A stretch of DNA of 64,000 nucleotides from Acinetobacter sp. C32I (GCF_023702715.1 NZ_CP098480.1:620001-684000), one strand, 5' to 3'; shown: positions 45,521 to 54,845, counted from the first letter of the stretch. Notes: generated from the sequence alone by a model not told the origin. Made by a program: numbers and translations.

Positions 45521-46096
45521 ATGGCAATTAGTTTAACCAAAGGCGGCAACGTTAGCTTAACCAAAGAAGCGCCTGGCATTACAAAAACAACTGTTGGTTT
45601 AGGTTGGAATCCACGCGTGACTGATGGTGCTGCATTTGACCTTGATGCAATTGCATTTTTAGTCAATGAAGGCGGTAAGGTTCGTGCAGATAATGACTTT
45701 ATTTTCTTTAATAACTTAAAGTCATCTGATGGCTCAGTCGTTCATAATGGCGATAACCGTACCGGTGAAGGCGATGGTGACGACGAGACTTTAAGCGTGG
45801 ACTTGAGTAAAGTTCCGGCTGACGTTGCAAAAGTGATCTTTGCGGTTACGATTTATGATGGTCAAACCCGTAACCAAAACTTTGGTCAAGTTGCGAATGC
45901 CTACATTCGTGTAAGTAACGATGCGGGTGGTACTGAAATTGCACGTTATGACTTGTCTGAAGACAGCAGCACTGAAACTGCAATGATCTTTGGTGAACTT
46001 TATAAGCATGGCAGCGAGTGGAAATTCCGTGCAATCGGTCAAGGTTTTGCTGGTGGCTTAGGGCCTTTAGCAGCTTCTTATGGTGTTTCTGTTTAA
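45521..46096 (+). CDS. terE: TerE
   Basis: 191-residue TerD-family protein: start [28 protein letters not shown], calcium motif [13 protein letters not shown] and the ending LAASYGVSV, resembling TerE. Followed by a strong terminator, unlike its neighbours. Confidence 0.9.
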   Translation: MAISLTKGGNVSLTKEAPGITKTTVGLGWNPRVTDGAAFDLDAIAFLVNEGGKVRADNDFIFFNNLKSSDGSVVHNGDNRTGEGDGDDETLSVDLSKVPADVAKVIFAVTIYDGQTRNQNFGQVANAYIRVSNDAGGTEIARYDLSEDSSTETAMIFGELYKHGSEWKFRAIGQGFAGGLGPLAASYGVSV

Positions 46097-46106
46097 GATA
46101 CCTGTG

Positions 46107-46138
46107 GAAGATAGTGTTTAGGCACTATCTTCTTTTTT
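46107..46138 (+). terminator. Strong intrinsic terminator inside the Ter island, after terE
   Basis: GAAGATAGTG - TTTAGG - CACTATCTTC with ten perfect pairs and TTTTTT behind it. Confidence 0.9.
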
Positions 46139-46176
46139 CGATATTTATAAATGATAAAAATAGGTTATTCCTTGAT

Positions 46177-47475
46177 ATGTTGAATTTAGTACGCGGACAA
46201 AAAATAAAACTAACTGATGTTTTACAGGGGCAATCCTCTTTTTATATCCAGATTCAATATCAAGCCGCTTTTGATTTAGATATCGCAAGTTTTGGACTTG
46301 ATCCACAGTATCGTTTAAGTGATGAACGATACATGACCTTTTATAATCAGCCTGAAACGCCATGCCAAGCGGTTCGTCTGATTGAAAATCACAATAAATG
46401 CAGTCGCTTTTTAGTTGATTCTGCAAAACTACCTGCAACTATTCAACATCTGGTTTTGACCGCTGCAATTGATGGCCAGAATATCATGTCACAATTACAG
46501 CAAGCGACGATTCAAATTCTTAACTTGCAGTTACAGCCGATTGCTGAACTGAAGTTAGATGGCAGCATCTTTGATCAAGAACGTGCCACCATGCTGATTG
46601 AGATTTATCGAAAAGACGGTATTTGGCGTTTAGCCGCTATTGGACAAGGCTTTAATGCCGGTCTTGCTGCCTTAATTCAACATTTTGGTGGAGAGGTTGC
46701 CGAAGAGCCAACAGCACAACAGTCGACACCAGTAGCACCACAATCGAATATCGATTTAAAGAAAAAATTATCTTTGCAAAAGGCCGAAAAAACGGGCAAT
46801 GCATCCATTATCGATCTGACCAAAAAATCACTGGTCCAACTGGAAAAGAAAAACTTACTGGGTGTAACCGCACGCGTGGCACTGGTCTTGGATGCATCTG
46901 GCTCAATGGATGGGCAATATCGCCGCGGTGATGTGCAAAAGGTAGTGAATCGCTTGATGCCACTAGCTATTCATTTTGATGATGATGGCAGTTTTGAATG
47001 CTGGGCTTTTGCCGCTAAAACAACGCAACTGGATGATGTGACCCTGAGTAATGTTAATGATTTCATTAACACCACCCAGCGTGGCTGGAAGAACTGGCAA
47101 GTTGGGGCGCGTTATAATGAGGAAATTCCAGCGATTGAAGCTGTGATTAACTATTTCCAAAAATTCAAAGATCAAATCCCGACTTATGTTTTATTTATTT
47201 CGGATGGTGGTGTGGGCAGCCGTCGACAAATGCAGAAAATATTATCACAAGCGGCCAAACTGCCTATTTTCTGGCAATTTGTCGGGATTGGTGGGCGAGA
47301 TTATGGCGCACTAGAAAAGCTGGATGAAATGTCAGGTCGAATTGTCGATAACTGTAATTTCTTTAGTTTAGATCGCATTGACAGCGTTTCAGATGAACGT
47401 CTATATGAATTGTTATTGCAAGAATTCCCTGATTGGTTAAACGCTGCGAAGCAACATCAGATTGTGAGAAATTAA
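46177..47475 (+). CDS. terF: TerF: TerD-domain fused to VWA domain
   Basis: 432 residues. The TerD-like N terminus (about 1-165) has no acidic calcium loop (LIENHNKCSRFLVD where the GDNRTG motif would be), while the C-terminal VWA domain (about 230-420) has an intact MIDAS DASGS (about 240-244) and SDGGVGS. The ATG at 46177 gives the standard start; the longer reading frame upstream runs into terE and its terminator and is discarded. TerF is normally the last gene of the terZABCDEF operon. Confidence 0.88.
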   Translation: MLNLVRGQKIKLTDVLQGQSSFYIQIQYQAAFDLDIASFGLDPQYRLSDERYMTFYNQPETPCQAVRLIENHNKCSRFLVDSAKLPATIQHLVLTAAIDGQNIMSQLQQATIQILNLQLQPIAELKLDGSIFDQERATMLIEIYRKDGIWRLAAIGQGFNAGLAALIQHFGGEVAEEPTAQQSTPVAPQSNIDLKKKLSLQKAEKTGNASIIDLTKKSLVQLEKKNLLGVTARVALVLDASGSMDGQYRRGDVQKVVNRLMPLAIHFDDDGSFECWAFAAKTTQLDDVTLSNVNDFINTTQRGWKNWQVGARYNEEIPAIEAVINYFQKFKDQIPTYVLFISDGGVGSRRQMQKILSQAAKLPIFWQFVGIGGRDYGALEKLDEMSGRIVDNCNFFSLDRIDSVSDERLYELLLQEFPDWLNAAKQHQIVRN

Positions 47476-47487
47476 AAGGAATAAACA

Positions 47488-48207
47488 ATGGCACAGTTTA
47501 GCTTAGTTGGTTCACCAGAACCGTTCTTGCATGTATCCATGCGCCGTGGCGACAAAATCTATTGCGAAAGTAATGCTATGGTGATGATGGAAGCGCCTTT
47601 GGAGTTAAAAGGGCGTTTGCAAGGAGGGTTAATGCAATCCCTCTTACGTCGTTTTGCCAATGATGAATCGTTGTTTCAGCAGCATATCGAAGCAGTACGC
47701 GGTGATGGCGATTGTCTGTTGTCGGCGGCGTTGGATGGTGATATGCAGATTCTGGATGTCGGTGCGACGCAGTATTTGCTGAGTGACGGGGCTTTTGTGG
47801 CAGCACATGACTCGGTTGAAGTCAAAGCCCGTTTAAACAGCAGCCTCGGTGGTGCATTTTTTGGTAATACAGGCGGTTTTCTGGTGATGGAAACCAGTGG
47901 ACAAGGTCAAGTGGTGGTATCTGGCTGTGGTACCTTGTTTGAGCTTGAGGTTGAACCAAACAAAGAAGTTATTATTGATAATGGACATGTGGTCTGTTGG
48001 GATTCACGCTTAAACTATAATCTGTCGGTATCTACGTCACAGAGTAGTGGTTTTCTTGGCAACTTGGTCAATAGTGTAACCAGTGGTGAAGGGATGGTGT
48101 TACGTTTCTCGGGTCAAGGTAAGGTGGTGATCTGTTCTCGAAACCGCAACAATTTGCTGCAGTGGTTAACTTCGAAGTTAAACTTAAACCGTAATCAATC
48201 AAATTAA
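47488..48207 (+). CDS. AIM24/TIGR00266-family protein
   Basis: 239 residues with the family's beta-trefoil-like pattern (MRRGDKIYCESNAMVMME, about 18-35; LGGAFFGNTGGFLVMETSG, about 111-130). AIM24 proteins often occur in TerD operons and may form the assemblies in which TerD proteins act. Its start follows terF by 12 bases. Confidence 0.86.
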   Translation: MAQFSLVGSPEPFLHVSMRRGDKIYCESNAMVMMEAPLELKGRLQGGLMQSLLRRFANDESLFQQHIEAVRGDGDCLLSAALDGDMQILDVGATQYLLSDGAFVAAHDSVEVKARLNSSLGGAFFGNTGGFLVMETSGQGQVVVSGCGTLFELEVEPNKEVIIDNGHVVCWDSRLNYNLSVSTSQSSGFLGNLVNSVTSGEGMVLRFSGQGKVVICSRNRNNLLQWLTSKLNLNRNQSN

Positions 48208-48240
48208 AATAATCATTTTTATCTAGAGGAGTAAAAGTAC

Positions 48241-48822
48241 ATGGGAATTAATTTAGAAAAGGGCCAAAAAATCAGCTTACAGAAAGCAGATGGCAGCAAC
48301 TTACAACAAATCTTTTTAGGTGTGGGTTGGGACGTTGCGAAAAGCAAAGGCTTTTTCGGCTTTGGTGGTGGCGGTGGGGATATTGACCTTGATGCTTCTG
48401 TCATTTTATTTGATGATAACAAACAAGTACTAGATGTGGTTTACTTTGGTCAATTACAAAGTAAAGATGGCAGTATCCAGCATTCGGGTGATAACTTAAC
48501 CGGCGCGGGCGATGGTGATGATGAAGTCATTCGCGTTAATTTGAACCAGATTCCTGCACAAGTAAAATCGTTGGTTTTTACTGTAAGTAGCTTTCGCGGA
48601 CAGACCTTTGAGAAAGTTGAAAATGCTTTCTGCCGTTTGGTGGATCAATCCAACAATCAAGAAATTGCAAGTTATAAGCTGTCTTCACAGGGTGCACATA
48701 CCGGTTTGATTATTGCAAAAATTTATCGCCACAATGATGCATGGAAAATGCACGCGATTGGTGAAAATGTGCATGGTCGTACCTTCCAAGATATCGTGCC
48801 TTATGCTTTACCACATATCTAA
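48241..48822 (+). CDS. terZ: TerZ-like TerD-family protein
   Basis: 193 residues with a Gly-rich insert (FFGFGGGGGD, about 36-45), calcium motif GDNLTGAGDGDDE, and the ending FTVSSFRGQTFEKVENAFCRLVD typical of TerZ. In classical operons TerZ is at the 5' end; here it is at the 3' end. It is the final gene of the island and ends before a strong bidirectional terminator. Confidence 0.86.
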   Translation: MGINLEKGQKISLQKADGSNLQQIFLGVGWDVAKSKGFFGFGGGGGDIDLDASVILFDDNKQVLDVVYFGQLQSKDGSIQHSGDNLTGAGDGDDEVIRVNLNQIPAQVKSLVFTVSSFRGQTFEKVENAFCRLVDQSNNQEIASYKLSSQGAHTGLIIAKIYRHNDAWKMHAIGENVHGRTFQDIVPYALPHI

Positions 48823-48841
48823 TGATTTAGATTAATCATGG

Positions 48842-48885
48842 CATGCCACAACATCGTTCAATACAATGTTGTGGCATGTTTATTT
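48842..48885. terminator. Strong terminator at the end of the Ter island
   Basis: CATGCCACAACAT - 11 nt - ATGTTGTGGCATG, 13 perfect pairs, then TTTATTT. It lies between convergent genes and may act on both strands. Confidence 0.85.
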
Positions 48886-48898
48886 CTGCGATTTGAAA

Positions 48899-49333
48899 TT
48901 ATAATAAATAGTGGTTTAGAACATCCCGCATTGCTTCTGGAATGGTGGTGCTTTTTCGGCTTATCCGATCCACAAAGACATGGACAAAATGCCCTTGAGC
49001 AGCAGCTTCGTCCTGGCCTTGTTTAAAGATCGCTAGTTCGTATCTGAGTGATGAATTTCCAACTTTACCAATCGCCACACCCACTTCTACTATTTCTGGA
49101 AACGACAGTTCCTGTTGAAAGCTACAAGCTGAATCAACCACTAGACCAATAATTTCACTGTGATGAATATCGAAACCTGTTTTCTGAATCAGTAATGAAT
49201 TGGCTGCGGTATCAAAATAGCTATAATAAGTCACGTTGTTGACATGACCATAAATATCATTATCAGCCCAACGGGTTTGGATGGGGAAAAAGAACTTAAA
49301 TTGTTCGCGTCGTTTTAAAGTCGGTTTGCTCAT
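48899..49333 (-). CDS. Acyl-CoA thioesterase (4HBT type)
   Basis: 144 residues, one hot-dog fold with the catalytic Asp in RWADNDIYGHVNNV (about 22-35), typical of the YbgC/4-hydroxybenzoyl-CoA thioesterase group. It hydrolyses acyl-CoA. The start overlaps the stop of the upstream alcohol dehydrogenase gene by 4 bases. Confidence 0.88.
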   Translation of the reverse strand: MSKPTLKRREQFKFFFPIQTRWADNDIYGHVNNVTYYSYFDTAANSLLIQKTGFDIHHSEIIGLVVDSACSFQQELSFPEIVEVGVAIGKVGNSSLRYELAIFKQGQDEAAAQGHFVHVFVDRISRKSTTIPEAMRDVLNHYLL

Positions 49334-50490
49334 GCATAAATCGCCTGATAGATCTGTAATGCGTCTTGCTCGGTCATTTCTCTTGGATTGTTCTGCAGCA
49401 GCCGAGTTTGCAACATCGCATCTTTGGCCAGTTGTGGCAATTTCGCTTCAGTAATATCGAGTTCTTTCAACTTCAAGCTTAAGCCACTTTGGTCCAGATG
49501 ATTCTGCATATGGTCAATAAACAGGTCACATAAACCATCGGTACAGCCTGTGCTCCGAGGGTCGAGTAATTGCATCAATTCTGCATAGTGTTGTTTGGCT
49601 TTGGGTGCATTAAATTTTAAAACCTCAACCAGTACCAATGCATTGGTATGTCCATGTGAAAGGTGAAAATGCCCACCCAATGGGTATGCGAGGGCATGTA
49701 CTGCACCAACGGGAGCATTGGCAAAGGCTTGTCCAGCTAACATGGAACCCACTAACATGTTTTGGCGTGCCTCTAAATCAGCTCCATTTTTCAAGACTTT
49801 GGCTAAATTATGATTGAGTAATTTCAATGCATTTTTAGCCAGCATATCGGCATAAAAGTTCTTTTTAATATTTGAGGTATAAGCCTCAATGGCATGTACC
49901 ATAGCATCGATGCCTGTTGCCGCGGTAAGATGTGCAGGTAAGCCTTGAGTGAAAGTCGCATCTAGAATGGCAACATCGGCATATAAAATGGGCGAAACCA
50001 CGCCCATTTTAGTGGTTGCACCTGTAGTCACAATTGAAATGGGGGTGACTTCTGAACCTGTGCCCGCTGTGGTTGGGATGAGAATCAGCGGCAAACGAGG
50101 GGCTTTGGCTTGGTTTACGCCGTAGATTTCACTTAAGTTTTGCTGCTGCGTAGGGTGGGCGAGCAAGGCAATGATTTTGGCCACATCCATTGAGCTGCCG
50201 CCACCAAAACCGATAATCACATCAATTTGTTCTTGTTTTGCAAAATCAACAGCTTCTAATACAATATGCTCAGGCGGATCAGCTTGGATATCGGAATAAA
50301 TAATGTATTCAAGACCAATCTGAGTCAGAATTTCTAAAATGGGCTGATGCAATTGATGCTGTATCATTCCTGCATCGGTCACAATCAATGCCTTATGATA
50401 ATTTTGTTGTGTTAAAACATTTTCAAGTTCTTGTATCGAACCAAGTCCCGCGATGATGTTGGGAACAGTTTGAAATTGAAACGGGTTCAT
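49330..50490 (-). CDS. Iron-containing alcohol dehydrogenase
   Basis: 386 residues. The NAD-binding GGGSSMD (about 95-101) and the iron ligand set (D, H, H, H; region GAVHALAYPLGGHFHLSHGHTNAL) identify Fe-ADH. It oxidises a primary or branched alcohol. The ATG at 50490 has AAGGA 8 bases upstream and is preferred over the ORF's first Met. Coupled to the thioesterase gene downstream. Confidence 0.9.
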   Translation of the reverse strand: MNPFQFQTVPNIIAGLGSIQELENVLTQQNYHKALIVTDAGMIQHQLHQPILEILTQIGLEYIIYSDIQADPPEHIVLEAVDFAKQEQIDVIIGFGGGSSMDVAKIIALLAHPTQQQNLSEIYGVNQAKAPRLPLILIPTTAGTGSEVTPISIVTTGATTKMGVVSPILYADVAILDATFTQGLPAHLTAATGIDAMVHAIEAYTSNIKKNFYADMLAKNALKLLNHNLAKVLKNGADLEARQNMLVGSMLAGQAFANAPVGAVHALAYPLGGHFHLSHGHTNALVLVEVLKFNAPKAKQHYAELMQLLDPRSTGCTDGLCDLFIDHMQNHLDQSGLSLKLKELDITEAKLPQLAKDAMLQTRLLQNNPREMTEQDALQIYQAIYA

Positions 50491-51343
50491 ACATACATCC
50501 TTATTTTTCATAATAAAAACAATATTTTTATATCAAGTGACTAGAGGTTTCACTGCCTAGATAAATTAACATAAGACGCGCTTAAAAGTGTAACTTTGAG
50601 GTGATTATGCTGTTCAAAACGACCTATAAGGTCTTATGCATTTTCACCTATTTATCATATTGAAATTATTGAATTTTATGGTGCCGTTTTGTCGAGATTT
50701 TTCGCAAGGAATAGTACTTTTAGAGTGTAACGAAAACAATAACTTAAGCTATTGTTTTGTAGTCTTTTTTTCTGTCACTTTTGCAAATGGTAGTTTAATA
50801 CTAGCATTTACATCGTTTCAGCTAATTTCATACCCAAACTCATAATGCTCAGTCATTTTTTCCAAGTGGCCAGCCAAGCCTTATGCACTTTTAACTATTT
50901 TCTTATGTAGAAAAATAGTGAGTGTATGTATCTCATGTAAGGTAGAAATTTGCAACTTTGAAATAAGGATACGTTTTTTCGAAATCACTAGATTAGAAAA
51001 CTGATGGCTGATGTTTTACTTATTTATTTACCTCCAATGTTATTTCTCTGTTTCAGCTGTAGATCGTGCTTTAGGTTTTGCTGTCCTATGTTTGAAACAA
51101 TCATACTCATCAGAATGGCTTTTCTCATCTAATAAGTCAAAGGTATTAGTCTAGAGCATGTAAAGAAAACTCCAAATGTATGGAGATGGATTTTACATTA
51201 AAAGAATTTTTGGAAAGTAGTTATTAAATTAATTATTTATAGTTTTAAAACCTTGTGTAAGTAAACTTTTATATTTAAAAAATAGTATTTAGATAAAAAT
51301 TATCTATTAAAGATCCCAAAATCATAAATTAAAAGGTATAGAA
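50491..51343. other. Long gene-free region with a diverged repeat
   Basis: About 850 AT-rich bases. I see no credible gene. Two related segments, around 50621-50660 and 50869-50910, share the core CTTATGCA-N-TTT-N-A-N-CTATTT and may be a decayed direct repeat. Probable promoter of the metalloprotease gene lies at its end (AAAAGG-TATAG before the ATG). Confidence 0.45.
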
Positions 51344-52336
51344 ATGAAGTGTATATTGAATGCTTTAATATTGTTATTTATGTCAAATCAAATTCATGCA
51401 GCCGTAACCTGTGGGACATCTGCATCAACACTTCCAAATTTAAATAGTGTTTATAAATCTGGTGAATTTAGAATTTTCTATTCATCTAACCCTGCAAATG
51501 CAGATTATATCCCAGATCAAAGCGATGCAAACAATAACAGCATTCCTGACTATGTTGAAAATGTAGCGATTCAAGCGACGACAACCACAGAGGCCTTAAC
51601 CAGTCTTGGTTTTACTCATCCTTTAAACAGTGATAGATATACTGGTGCAGCAAAATTCATTGATATCCATTTAACAGCTTTAACTGGTAATGGTGTAGCG
51701 TATGAAAATCCTTCAATATTTATTAATAAACCAACTAAAGAAGGTAAGTGCGCTCTTAATCTTTATATTCGAAATAATATAGAAGAGTTTCCAGGGAACT
51801 ACTGGACAACAGTGACACATGAGATTTTCCACCTTTACCAGTATGGATACAATCAATTTAAAGGTGGTTGGTATTTAGAAGGTATGACAAATTGGGCTGA
51901 AAGAGTTCTACGCTTGGGGACTCAAGGTGGAAATGGTTTAACTCCTTTGCCAGATGGACAAGAGCAATTAATAGCAGAAGTTTATGAGGTGCCTTACAAT
52001 CAACTGTGGCATCGATTGGCAGTACTTTCTGATACAACAAATGGTCAACTAAATCTTCCACCAAATTTAGTAAACCGAACATACATAGATGGCACAAAGG
52101 TGTTCAAGGATGACAAGTTAAAAGGCTATTTATTCATTAAAAAAACTTTAGAAAATTTGAAAATTAAATCAGATCAAATTTCTTCACAAAATGGTTGGAA
52201 TCCTCATAATTGGGACGAAACAGATCAGTCAAACCCTGCTAATCGAACGTTTATGCTAAAAGCAATCCAAGATTCAATGTTGCAATTTGGAATGAACCAG
52301 ACACAGGAAGAAAAAGATTTTTTACTTTTAAAGTAA
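51344..52336 (+). CDS. Secreted zinc-metalloprotease-like protein
   Basis: 330 residues. Signal peptide 1-19 (ending IHA), HEIFH at residues 159-163, and E179 in YLEGMTNWAE in a position that could be the third zinc ligand (gluzincin-like). A DANNNSIPDYVE motif (about 61-72) looks like a calcium-binding loop seen in similar secreted proteins of the MXAN_6640 type. Probable secreted peptidase, but the family is inferred from motifs only. It lies at the edge of an eroded area. Confidence 0.72.
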   Translation: MKCILNALILLFMSNQIHAAVTCGTSASTLPNLNSVYKSGEFRIFYSSNPANADYIPDQSDANNNSIPDYVENVAIQATTTTEALTSLGFTHPLNSDRYTGAAKFIDIHLTALTGNGVAYENPSIFINKPTKEGKCALNLYIRNNIEEFPGNYWTTVTHEIFHLYQYGYNQFKGGWYLEGMTNWAERVLRLGTQGGNGLTPLPDGQEQLIAEVYEVPYNQLWHRLAVLSDTTNGQLNLPPNLVNRTYIDGTKVFKDDKLKGYLFIKKTLENLKIKSDQISSQNGWNPHNWDETDQSNPANRTFMLKAIQDSMLQFGMNQTQEEKDFLLLK

Positions 52337-52674
52337 ACAATATTGTTTGAAATAAAACTATCTTTTGGTGGTTTTAAAATTAAACCGAAAGATGTGGTAA
52401 TTATTTTTAAAGAGAAAGGTTGTTTTAAAAATTATTTTAACAACATTATCTTGTAAGTGTTAAGTAAGATTTTGGTATGTATTTAATTTTATGACTATGT
52501 TTAAAAATCTGTCGCGGATATACAAATAAAGTTATAAATATTTTACTTGGATTAAGGTTTAATAATGGTTCATGAAAAATTAAACTCATATTTATTGAAA
52601 ATAATATGAATGAATTAGCTTAAATAAAATATATATTGTTAATAATTTCTCGTTTTGTCTGCATTTTCCCCAAG

Positions 52675-52893
52675 ATGCAGATTTTTTTTATCATTGATAA
52701 ATGGATTCGTGGTAAGACTATAACCACCTCATTAGATTTTTTGTCAAAGACAGACCAAATTTTACATCGATACCAGAATTATGACGATGGATAGAGCCTA
52801 TATTTCTTCGTTTTGAACATAAAATATTTTAATCCTGATCATATGCATCTGGGAGTGTTCTACCTAGATATCAGTGAGGTGGATGAAAGATAG
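52675..52893 (+). pseudogene. Frameshifted remnant
   Basis: A 39-residue frame (start MQIFFIIDKWIRGK, ending YQNYDDG at 52794) is followed in another frame by FNPDHMHLGVFYLDISEVDER (quoted in part: HLGVFYLDISEVDER) to a stop at 52893. The two look like pieces of one protein joined by a frameshift. Family not recognised. Confidence 0.45.
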
Positions 52894-52955
52894 GCTTAAG
52901 AGACAAGACATTCCTGCAGAACATAGTTTTTAAGATGGTTTAATTTTGCACTTCT

Positions 52956-53126
52956 ATGGATGGAATCGTTGAAATGGCCCATATTACTAAGAAGCTGAAA
53001 CTTTTCCTTGTTAGGATACTTAGTGAGTTTGAAACACCTATACTAACACCCAACTTAGTTAAGGATATTTTCAATATTGTAGTTAGTATTCAACAGTGCG
53101 AAGCATACAATTCCACCAAAGAATGA
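52956..53126 (+). CDS. Possible small protein (56 aa)
   Basis: ATG at 52956 opens a frame of 56 residues (MDGIVEMAHITKKLKLFLVR... ending YNSTKE). No clear ribosome-binding site is seen. It may be a remnant like its neighbours rather than a true gene. Confidence 0.35.
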   Translation: MDGIVEMAHITKKLKLFLVRILSEFETPILTPNLVKDIFNIVVSIQQCEAYNSTKE

Positions 53127-53545
53127 GGCAAAACTGTGCGTTTATTTCCATCGGGGCATCATTGGCAGCGTATGTAGCAAGCATTGATTGGGACGAAGGT
53201 TTTCATTGATATGATCACATTTTTCATGAGTTGTATGTAAAATTCCTTGAAGATAAGCAGGCTCAAGAGATCTGTGAATTGCGTAAGAATTAATATGAGC
53301 AAACAAAAGAACGGTTAAAAGATGTTATTGATGCCAAGTAAAAAGACTCAAGAATATTTGGCCTTTGTTGCACTGTAGTTTGTTTTCACGATTGCTTTAT
53401 TCTTTATATATGCCATGGGAAACAGTAACTTAAATAACGCTGCCCTAGGTTTTATTTGACATCCGTTTGCAGTTTTTACTTTGGTAGTCCAAAACAGGCA
53501 AAGAAAAAAGATAAGAGCAGTTTGATCTAATCTATAAACAATCAC
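53127..53545 (+). pseudogene. Decayed coding remnants
   Basis: On the plus strand, frames broken by stops give pieces such as DHIFHELYVKFLEDKQAQEI (about 53211-53270), LKDVIDAK (about 53310-53340) and FVFTIALFFIYAMGNSNLNN (about 53382-53440). They look like one or more proteins, including a membrane segment, degraded by several mutations. Nothing is identifiable. Confidence 0.4.
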
Positions 53546-53673
53546 ATTCGTACGTTTTCTTTTAATGTTTCAGTCTGTATAAACAAAAAACAGATTTATT
53601 TTTGTCCTTTTTTGACATTTGTAAAAATAGATGTGAGTTCTAATATGGAACTAATATTGATTTAAGAAACCTA

Positions 53674-54780
53674 GTGTGGAAAATGTTTATGTTAGTTTCA
53701 AGTCATCCAGAGTTAAAAGGCATTCAAAATATCATTAATAGCAAATTAGCTAAGTTCTCTGGATTTTTATTGGGTGCAGTAAGCCCAGAAAAGCAAGGCT
53801 CACTTCCTAAAGCATTTGAATTACGTCCGCATACTGATTACAAGCGTTATGGAAGTACACATTACGGGATCATGGTACCTGACTTACCTGAACCATATCG
53901 TTATCTATCTTGGGCATCCGTAATAGGTTATGTTGGATTCCCTATCACTGACTCAGATTATCAAATGTCTTCTAGAGGAAAAGGTGATACTGCTTCTTTA
54001 GTGCATGGAACAGCTTTATCATCTACTGATGAAGCATTTAAAACGTACTCTATTGTTGATGATATTCAGTTTAGTGAAAAGCCATTTTCTGTCAATTTTA
54101 ACAACGAAACTGTTCTCTCAGAAATTGATGATGGGTTTGTTCTAGCTACAAATAGAGAAGATCTTCAAATTGAAGTAAAGCTAGTGCCTACCGAAGCCAT
54201 TACATGGTTTGCCTATGGCTCTTTATACAAGCATTTTAGCGTATTAATGAAATATGAAGGACGAATTATTCAAAAAGGTGAAAGTATAGACATAAATGGA
54301 CTTTGCACCCTTGAATCTTGGAAAGCTATAGCAACATCAATGCTTAAAAATCAAACATTAGTAAATAGTATTCAAATTCCTGTAAAGGTTTTTAGTTATC
54401 AAGTAATTAACTTAGATGGTGAACAGCAATTGGTACTTGCGTTTATTTGTTATGAAGATCAACCAATTTTAACATCAGTTTATTACCGTAATATCGATGG
54501 TACTTCAACTCAATTTAATGGTGATATCAAATTTGAAGTTACTAAGAATCAGACTGAACCTCAGATGACACCTGATGGCTATAGCATGTATGTACCTGAA
54601 ACATTCGAATGGACTGCACATCATGATAATGAAAAGGTTTTAGCAATCAAAGCTAAAGTGGATACAACATATTGCTATGGTTTAGCGGCAGGTTATGTTT
54701 CTTCGTATAAGTGGCGAGGGATGTTCCAAGGAAAAGATCTTAGCGGTAGGGGCTATTTAGAGTATATTGATAGGCGCTAA
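53674..54780 (+). CDS. DUF6670-like / AttH-CrtC-type beta protein
   Basis: 368 residues, no signal peptide, beta-rich throughout, with a final SGRGYLEYIDRR pattern reminiscent of the lipocalin-like AttH/CrtC family; I believe it is close to the Acinetobacter DUF6670 family, but cannot confirm. GTG at 53674 is given; ATG at 53683 or 53689 is possible. Flanked by eroded DNA, but itself intact. Confidence 0.6.
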   Translation: MWKMFMLVSSHPELKGIQNIINSKLAKFSGFLLGAVSPEKQGSLPKAFELRPHTDYKRYGSTHYGIMVPDLPEPYRYLSWASVIGYVGFPITDSDYQMSSRGKGDTASLVHGTALSSTDEAFKTYSIVDDIQFSEKPFSVNFNNETVLSEIDDGFVLATNREDLQIEVKLVPTEAITWFAYGSLYKHFSVLMKYEGRIIQKGESIDINGLCTLESWKAIATSMLKNQTLVNSIQIPVKVFSYQVINLDGEQQLVLAFICYEDQPILTSVYYRNIDGTSTQFNGDIKFEVTKNQTEPQMTPDGYSMYVPETFEWTAHHDNEKVLAIKAKVDTTYCYGLAAGYVSSYKWRGMFQGKDLSGRGYLEYIDRR

Positions 54781-54820
54781 AAAAGTTCATTTATTGGTGA
54801 GCAGATTAATTTTAAAGTTG

Positions 54821-54845
54821 AGCCGATCTTTAGGTCGGTTTTTTA
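54821..54845 (+). terminator. Intrinsic terminator
   Basis: CCGATC - TTTA - GGTCGG with one T-G wobble pair, then TTTTTT, after the DUF6670-like gene. A second GGTCGGTTTTT occurs near 55168-55180. Confidence 0.75.

Noticed and set aside
46018..46176. Longer N terminus of TerF
   Set aside because: It overlaps terE and its terminator in another frame; the TerD-like sequence begins at 46177.
50636..50845. 69-residue open frame on the plus strand in the long gap
   Set aside because: No ribosome-binding site and unusual composition; likely chance.
53348..53545. Minus-strand 65-residue open frame
   Set aside because: The plus strand in this interval shows better protein-like fragments (FVFTIALFFIYAMG); the minus frame looks like a shadow.
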